Shown in pieces: positions 61,957 to 64,000 of a DNA stretch of 64,000 nt. Both the position numbers and the translations under genes were made by a program. Every line of letters starts with the position of its first letter. The stretch's first letter is position 1. This DNA is from Antedon mediterranea. Lineage: Eukaryota > Echinodermata > Crinoidea > Comatulida > Antedonidae. Under the pieces are notes generated by a model. The model saw only the letters and a program-made list of their open reading frames with translations. It was not told where the DNA came from and did no database searches. The stretch lies in assembly GCF_964355755.1 (NCBI RefSeq), contig NC_092670.1, forward strand, positions 9,297,201 to 9,361,200. Reading direction: 5' to 3'.

Positions 61957-62287
61957 AACGTTCCAATTCTTAAGCTCGGAATTTTATTAGTAGTTCGAGC
62001 ACTTTGACGTAATTTTAATTTCTAAACCGAACTCTGTGATAAAATCAAGGCTTGACTAAATCGAGACGGATTTTATAATTTAATTTGAATAGTTCGAAAT
62101 AGCACCTTTTGAAACAAAACAAAACTACGGTTTACGGTCGCATGGTTTAAAATACTAGGCAATACGTAATTTGTGAAACACATGTGACGCTTTATTACGG
62201 AACTTTCCTATGATACTGTGAAAATCTTGATAGAGCAATCTGGAGATACTCACCGGCAGCAAACACTAACAAGGCATGTAGAATCAT
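54520..62287 (-). CDS. Secreted kringle-domain protein, seven coding exons
   Basis: Exons in gene order: 62287-62254, 59282-59166, 58301-58269, 57813-57796, 57022-56999, 55513-55397, 54923-54520 (747 nt, 248 residues). Every junction has strong GT-AG sites (GTGAGT, GTAAGT or GTAAGA donors) and every intron is phase 1. Protein: signal peptide (about 1-19), an unrecognised region with C23, C36, C64, C83 and an N-glycosylation site at N30, a Glu/Asp/Ser-rich linker (88-142), then a kringle (145-248) with six Cys (145, 167, 205, 227, 239, 248) and the motifs HNYCR, GPWCYTTD and WEYCDVP. Kringles mediate binding to proteins and lipids. At 104 residues this one exceeds the usual 80, through longer Cys2-Cys3 and Cys3-Cys4 segments and an extended final loop. 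Function and partner are unknown, and there is no protease domain. Confidence 0.8.
55045..55155. repeat. Probable SINE fragment in kringle intron
   Basis: TTAAAGAACCCAGTTCATTA and TCGAGAAGAGTAGGGGTTAC, then CGGTGAACTGG, resembles a phrase I know from widespread invertebrate SINE bodies. ACTCTTCTCG at 55059 and CGAGAAGAGT at 55120 form a hairpin. Confidence 0.4.
55397..55513 (-). CDS. Kringle gene exon 6: acidic linker
   Basis: 117 nt, phase 1-1, acceptor ATTTTAG, donor GTAAGT. Encodes (D)ETLAISC with the fourth Cys, then an acidic stretch (GDEEDNEIDEPIDEPGAGD) and QVQR. Confidence 0.75.
55777..56180. mobile_element. Foldback MITE with TTA target duplication in kringle intron
   Basis: AGGCCCATTTACACTAGGGT starts the left end and CCCTAGTGTAAATGGGCCT ends the right, flanked by TTA on both sides. 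ACGATCGACGATAA pairs with TTATTGTCGATCGT, and inner arms such as CAATCAAATGACGTCATGAT also pair. TTA duplication suggests PIF/Harbinger mobilisation, like the smaller element at 26931, with which it shares CCCATTTACACT. Confidence 0.85.
56345..56436 (+). pseudogene. Inverted duplicate of the end of the kringle exon
   Basis: It matches the minus strand of 54597-54506 over 92 bp at roughly 90 percent or more by eye: TGGTGCTACACCACGGACCC, CGCCAAGTG, ATCATGTTAAAACCGCACTG. Translated it would be WCYTTDPQ, stop, RWDYCVVPAPSESC, so it is dead. It runs antisense to the kringle gene inside the intron between exons 5 and 6. Confidence 0.9.
56430..56542 (+). repeat. Dispersed repeat R1, copy joined to the kringle duplicate
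   Basis: It starts CTGATGAAGGGCTAGTGTTG, continues CCCGAAAGCTCTGCTAACTT, and ends with a T9 tract and GTATCTCCATTGAGATCCAG. It is related to 53930-54020 in opposite orientation. The junction with the kringle duplicate is seamless. Confidence 0.65.
56545..56579. repeat. 35-bp direct duplicate of kringle intron end
   Basis: CAAAAAGCAATAATGTACAC followed by GTTTAACATAAATCC is identical to 54927-54961, which is the intron sequence just before the kringle-exon acceptor. Here it carries its own acceptor-like CAG on the minus strand. Confidence 0.95.
56715..56884. mobile_element. MITE, family B (GTTCCCACT), copy 2
   Basis: The left end CAATTGTTTCCCAATGG is a diverged inverse of the right end CCTAGTGGGAACATGCTTTA. 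Inner GCAACGTAAGAAC and GTTCTTACAGCACATACGTT pair. It lies in the intron after kringle exon 5. Confidence 0.6.
56999..57022 (-). CDS. Kringle gene exon 5, 24-nt microexon
   Basis: Phase 1-1, acceptor TTTTTTCAG, donor GTAAGA. Adds (L)MFAEHLR. Confidence 0.6.
57373..57492 (-). pseudogene. Extreme C terminus of a LINE ORF2
   Basis: The minus strand reads SSFKVAGAKIWNNLPTEVKY followed by an S-x-F-x-x-R stretch, the conserved GA-K-IWN-LP end of several LINE clades. The open frame continues to 57157 without known motifs. Only about 40 residues are recognisable. It sits in the intron between exons 4 and 5 of the kringle gene. Confidence 0.65.
57796..57813 (-). CDS. Kringle gene exon 4, 18-nt microexon
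   Basis: Phase 1-1, acceptor TTTGTTATAG, donor GTAAGT. Adds (S)PCGKA and contributes the third Cys. Eighteen bases is very short, so transcript evidence would be needed. Confidence 0.55.
58269..58301 (-). CDS. Kringle gene exon 3, 33-nt microexon
   Basis: Phase 1-1, acceptor CATTTTCAG, donor GTAAGT. Adds (D)SLGNDIENID. Supported only by splice sites and phase. Confidence 0.65.
59020..59133. mobile_element. Hairpin MITE, family A, copy 5
   Basis: It has intact termini: TAAGCTCTGTCTACACC at the left and GTGTAGACAGAGCTTTA at the right, with ATATGGTGGTGATATGCCCA inside. It is the best-preserved copy and lies 32 bp from kringle exon 2. Confidence 0.85.
59166..59282 (-). CDS. Kringle gene exon 2: N-terminal region, first two Cys
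   Basis: 117 nt, phase 1-1, acceptor TTTCACAG, donor GTAAGT. It encodes the end of the leader and YHPCLAGPVTNATIFTCPVE, AIVEAILHTPF. The domain is not recognised. A family A MITE sits 32 bp downstream of the exon on the gene's strand, within the intron. Confidence 0.8.
59584..59868 (+). pseudogene. Non-LTR reverse transcriptase fragment
   Basis: From about 59630: FSNWQGITYGVPQGTKLSPL, then IFQVMVNN and WKYVDDLSI, covering RT motifs with GVPQGTKL and the YVDD catalytic box, then LNELSQWTKDNNMI and a stop. Upstream RT and endonuclease parts are absent. The first residues before FSNW do not look like RT and the ATG is incidental. It lies in the first kringle intron, opposite to the gene. Confidence 0.85.
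59968..60082. repeat. Cluster of TTGCGCAA palindromes
   Basis: TTGCGCAATTT or its inverse AAATTGCGCAA occurs at least five times in 115 bp, in alternating orientations, with TTGAAACACAATGTTTCAA forming a further hairpin. Confidence 0.85.
60240..60385 (+). mobile_element. LINE 3'UTR and (GAAT)n tail
   Basis: A T-rich 3' region ending TTGAATAAAAGCAGAATGAA and TGAATG. Same strand as the RT fragment 370 bp upstream, so both may be remains of one internally deleted LINE. Confidence 0.5.
60677..60740 (-). mobile_element. LINE 3' tail, minus strand
   Basis: Minus strand: TTTGGAACGAATAAAGATTT followed by GATTTGATTTGATC, a pentanucleotide-tailed LINE end. Confidence 0.5.
61487..61516. repeat. (TTTTA)n microsatellite
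   Basis: Five or six pentanucleotide units, possibly the tail of a minus-strand retroelement. Confidence 0.8.
61811..62220. mobile_element. MITE, family C, copy 2, containing a (GTTA)n microsatellite
   Basis: TTTCATAGAAAAATTCTGTA followed by ATACAGCATGTC at the left is mirrored by CGCTTTATTACGGAACTTTC and CTATGATACTGTG at the right. CACATGTGGT and ACACATGTGA also pair. A (GTTA)15 run occupies 61895-61956. The right end is only 34 bp from the 3' end of kringle exon 1. Confidence 0.65.
61895..61956. repeat. (GTTA)n microsatellite
   Basis: About fifteen uninterrupted GTTA units. Confidence 0.98.
62254..62287 (-). CDS. Kringle gene exon 1: start and signal peptide
   Basis: Encodes MILHALLVFAA plus one base, followed by GTGAGT. 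The hydrophobic leader fits a signal peptide completed by exon 2 (VVTTSNGA). No closer upstream ATG in frame was seen. Confidence 0.75.
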
Positions 62288-62625
62288 TGTAAATGCTGGA
62301 TGCTGTAATTATCCTTAAAAATAAAATTAAAAAAATCGAAGTTTAATTTATAATCTTCCGATCTTCCTTATATTTTAAACCCATCAAAATCTTTAAATTA
62401 AGCTATTGACAGAAAAATCATCATCTCATGGTCTCTTCCAAGTTGTTCGGAAGGGCTCTCCTTTTCAGAGCTATGATGCAATTTGTAAGTAATACAAATA
62501 TATAAATAACATAGATGATAAATGATGCATTTTATTACGTTTGACGTAATAACATGAAAAGGAATAAAAGTGGGTGAATCTCACAAAAGAAAAAAAACTC
62601 ATTATCACCTGTCATTTAGCTGTAT

Positions 62626-62661
<36 letters not shown>

Positions 62662-64000
62662 CCCATATTTAATTTAATGCGGGTGATCCATCCATCTAGC
62701 AATTGCTGATCATTAGGGACCATCAGAAGTTCACAAGACAAACATATACACAAGATGCTCTACATAAACAAAGTTTTATTACAAGTCTTTGGGAGTAGCA
62801 ACTCTCTATATTTACTCCATTCCTAAATATAAACATAGCCGACATTGAAGAATGAAACACAATAACTTACCTTATCTATGCTCGTGCTAACCTGTCAGAT
62901 GTTGATCAACAAATGAATACTTTTACAATCGAACGTAATATTCATATCTATCTGTATTGATCAAACGAAGTTAAAGCTGATAAAAAACATGACGTATTGG
63001 TGTTAATATATTGATTAGTTATTGGCATATTGATTAGGTATGCAGCTCATCAATAGATCAAGGGTTTCATAATATAGATTTTTATCACGTGATTGATCGC
63101 TGGAATTCATATTCACAATTACCAAATCAGACTGATTTCACCTTTTACACGACATTTACACAATAATAGGCCTATTAATAGAACCATATTTTATCAAAAT
63201 AAAAGAATGAAAATTACTAATCAATGTTATGAATAAGGAATGCAGTAGTTTTCACTAGAAAGTGTAATATTTAATCTGCAGTAAGGTAAATAATACCGTA
63301 CAGAATAATATTTATAGGCATCGAATTAAAAGTTTTAAACAGCCATAAGAACCAATATCAAACTATACAAGATTTACCCCTAATGGAGGTAGAATTTCTA
63401 TATATTTTTTCCTAAACCAACTACCATATTAGTGGTTGAGAGATTGATAATAAATTAATATAATAAACTGATGAAAAAAGCACATCATCTATCGGAAATA
63501 TCGGAACGGAGGTACAAAAATAAGCTATCACACAAGCGCGTCGGGTAACGTGTAGGCCTACATAAATATAGTGAGTTGTTATAGCTTATGCTAAAAGAAC
63601 TTAACTACAACTTTTCTGGCTACATTCCTAGATCACGAATAATGAAATCAACAATGTTAAATCAATATTTTGTTATTGAACAGATTAATATGTTGACAAA
63701 CCCGCCCCCGTAATCCACTAATACAATGCATGGGAAAATTTTGCTTTCATCGATTAATCGTTAAAGATTAGTCCAGATTAAAAGATTATCGATCGATGAT
63801 CCCCCCGTCATATTGTTATCACCCTCACGGAAGTGATACACCGGAAAACAGATACCCTGGTAAAAACCACCTCAATATTAAGGGTCTTCCACACCAGCCC
63901 TGTTCCGTTCTGGCTCGGCTCCAGTTCAGGTTTTCCTTTTTCACCACGCCACGCGGCCGCCGGCTACACGCATCGATTGCCGCATAGCCGTGGTGAAACG
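62288..64000. other. Upstream region of kringle gene
   Basis: Should contain the promoter or 5'UTR of the minus-strand kringle gene, but no element was identified with confidence. An (AT)n run lies at 62629-62658. The last 300 bp (63700-64000) are markedly more GC-rich and contain an inverted pair, TTTCACCACG (about 63938) and CGTGGTGAAA (about 63989), possibly part of an element continuing beyond the window. Confidence 0.5.

Overview
The window is animal nuclear DNA with no bacterial or viral gene organisation. It is AT-rich, its genes are split by GT-AG introns, and it is full of fossil non-LTR retroelements, tRNA-derived SINEs, hairpin MITEs and minisatellites. The recurrent palindrome TAGGCCTA and the protein families point to a marine invertebrate deuterostome, most likely an echinoderm. 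That is an inference; I cannot name a species.

Three protein genes are supported. (1) On the + strand at 4159-22244 lie ten 3' exons (418 codons plus stop) of an IA-2/phogrin (PTPRN/PTPRN2) orthologue, running from the transmembrane helix through the whole phosphatase-like domain to the stop. The luminal part is not recognised in 1-4158. The domain keeps the WPD-loop Asp but carries the Ala-to-Asp change in the P-loop. (2) On the + strand at 46888-49251 lies a 787-residue single-exon receptor: signal peptide, about 14 LRRs with cysteine caps, one Ig domain, one TM helix and a tail. A splice acceptor precedes its ATG and its stop codon lies inside a consensus splice donor. (3) On the - strand, 62287 down to 54520, I assembled from splice sites and phase a seven-exon gene for a 248-residue secreted protein: signal peptide, an unrecognised four-cysteine region built partly from 33-, 18- and 24-nt exons, an acidic linker and a C-terminal kringle. 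Every intron is phase 1.

Layout: 1-4158 non-coding; 4159-22244 PTPRN-like exons with introns up to 6.8 kb; 22245-46370 a 24 kb gene-poor stretch of LINE fragments, SINEs, MITEs and minisatellites; 46371-46790 a 74-bp tandem array just before the LRR-Ig gene; 49485-50526 a foldback transposon just after it; 50534-54500 repeats; 54520-62287 the kringle gene, whose introns hold several elements and an inverted copy of its own last-exon end; 62288-64000 upstream non-coding DNA.

The three genes show no operon-like relation. I see no cluster resembling a new multi-gene system. The most interesting items are the kringle gene with its inverted duplicate, the active-site state of the PTPRN-like protein, and the foldback elements.
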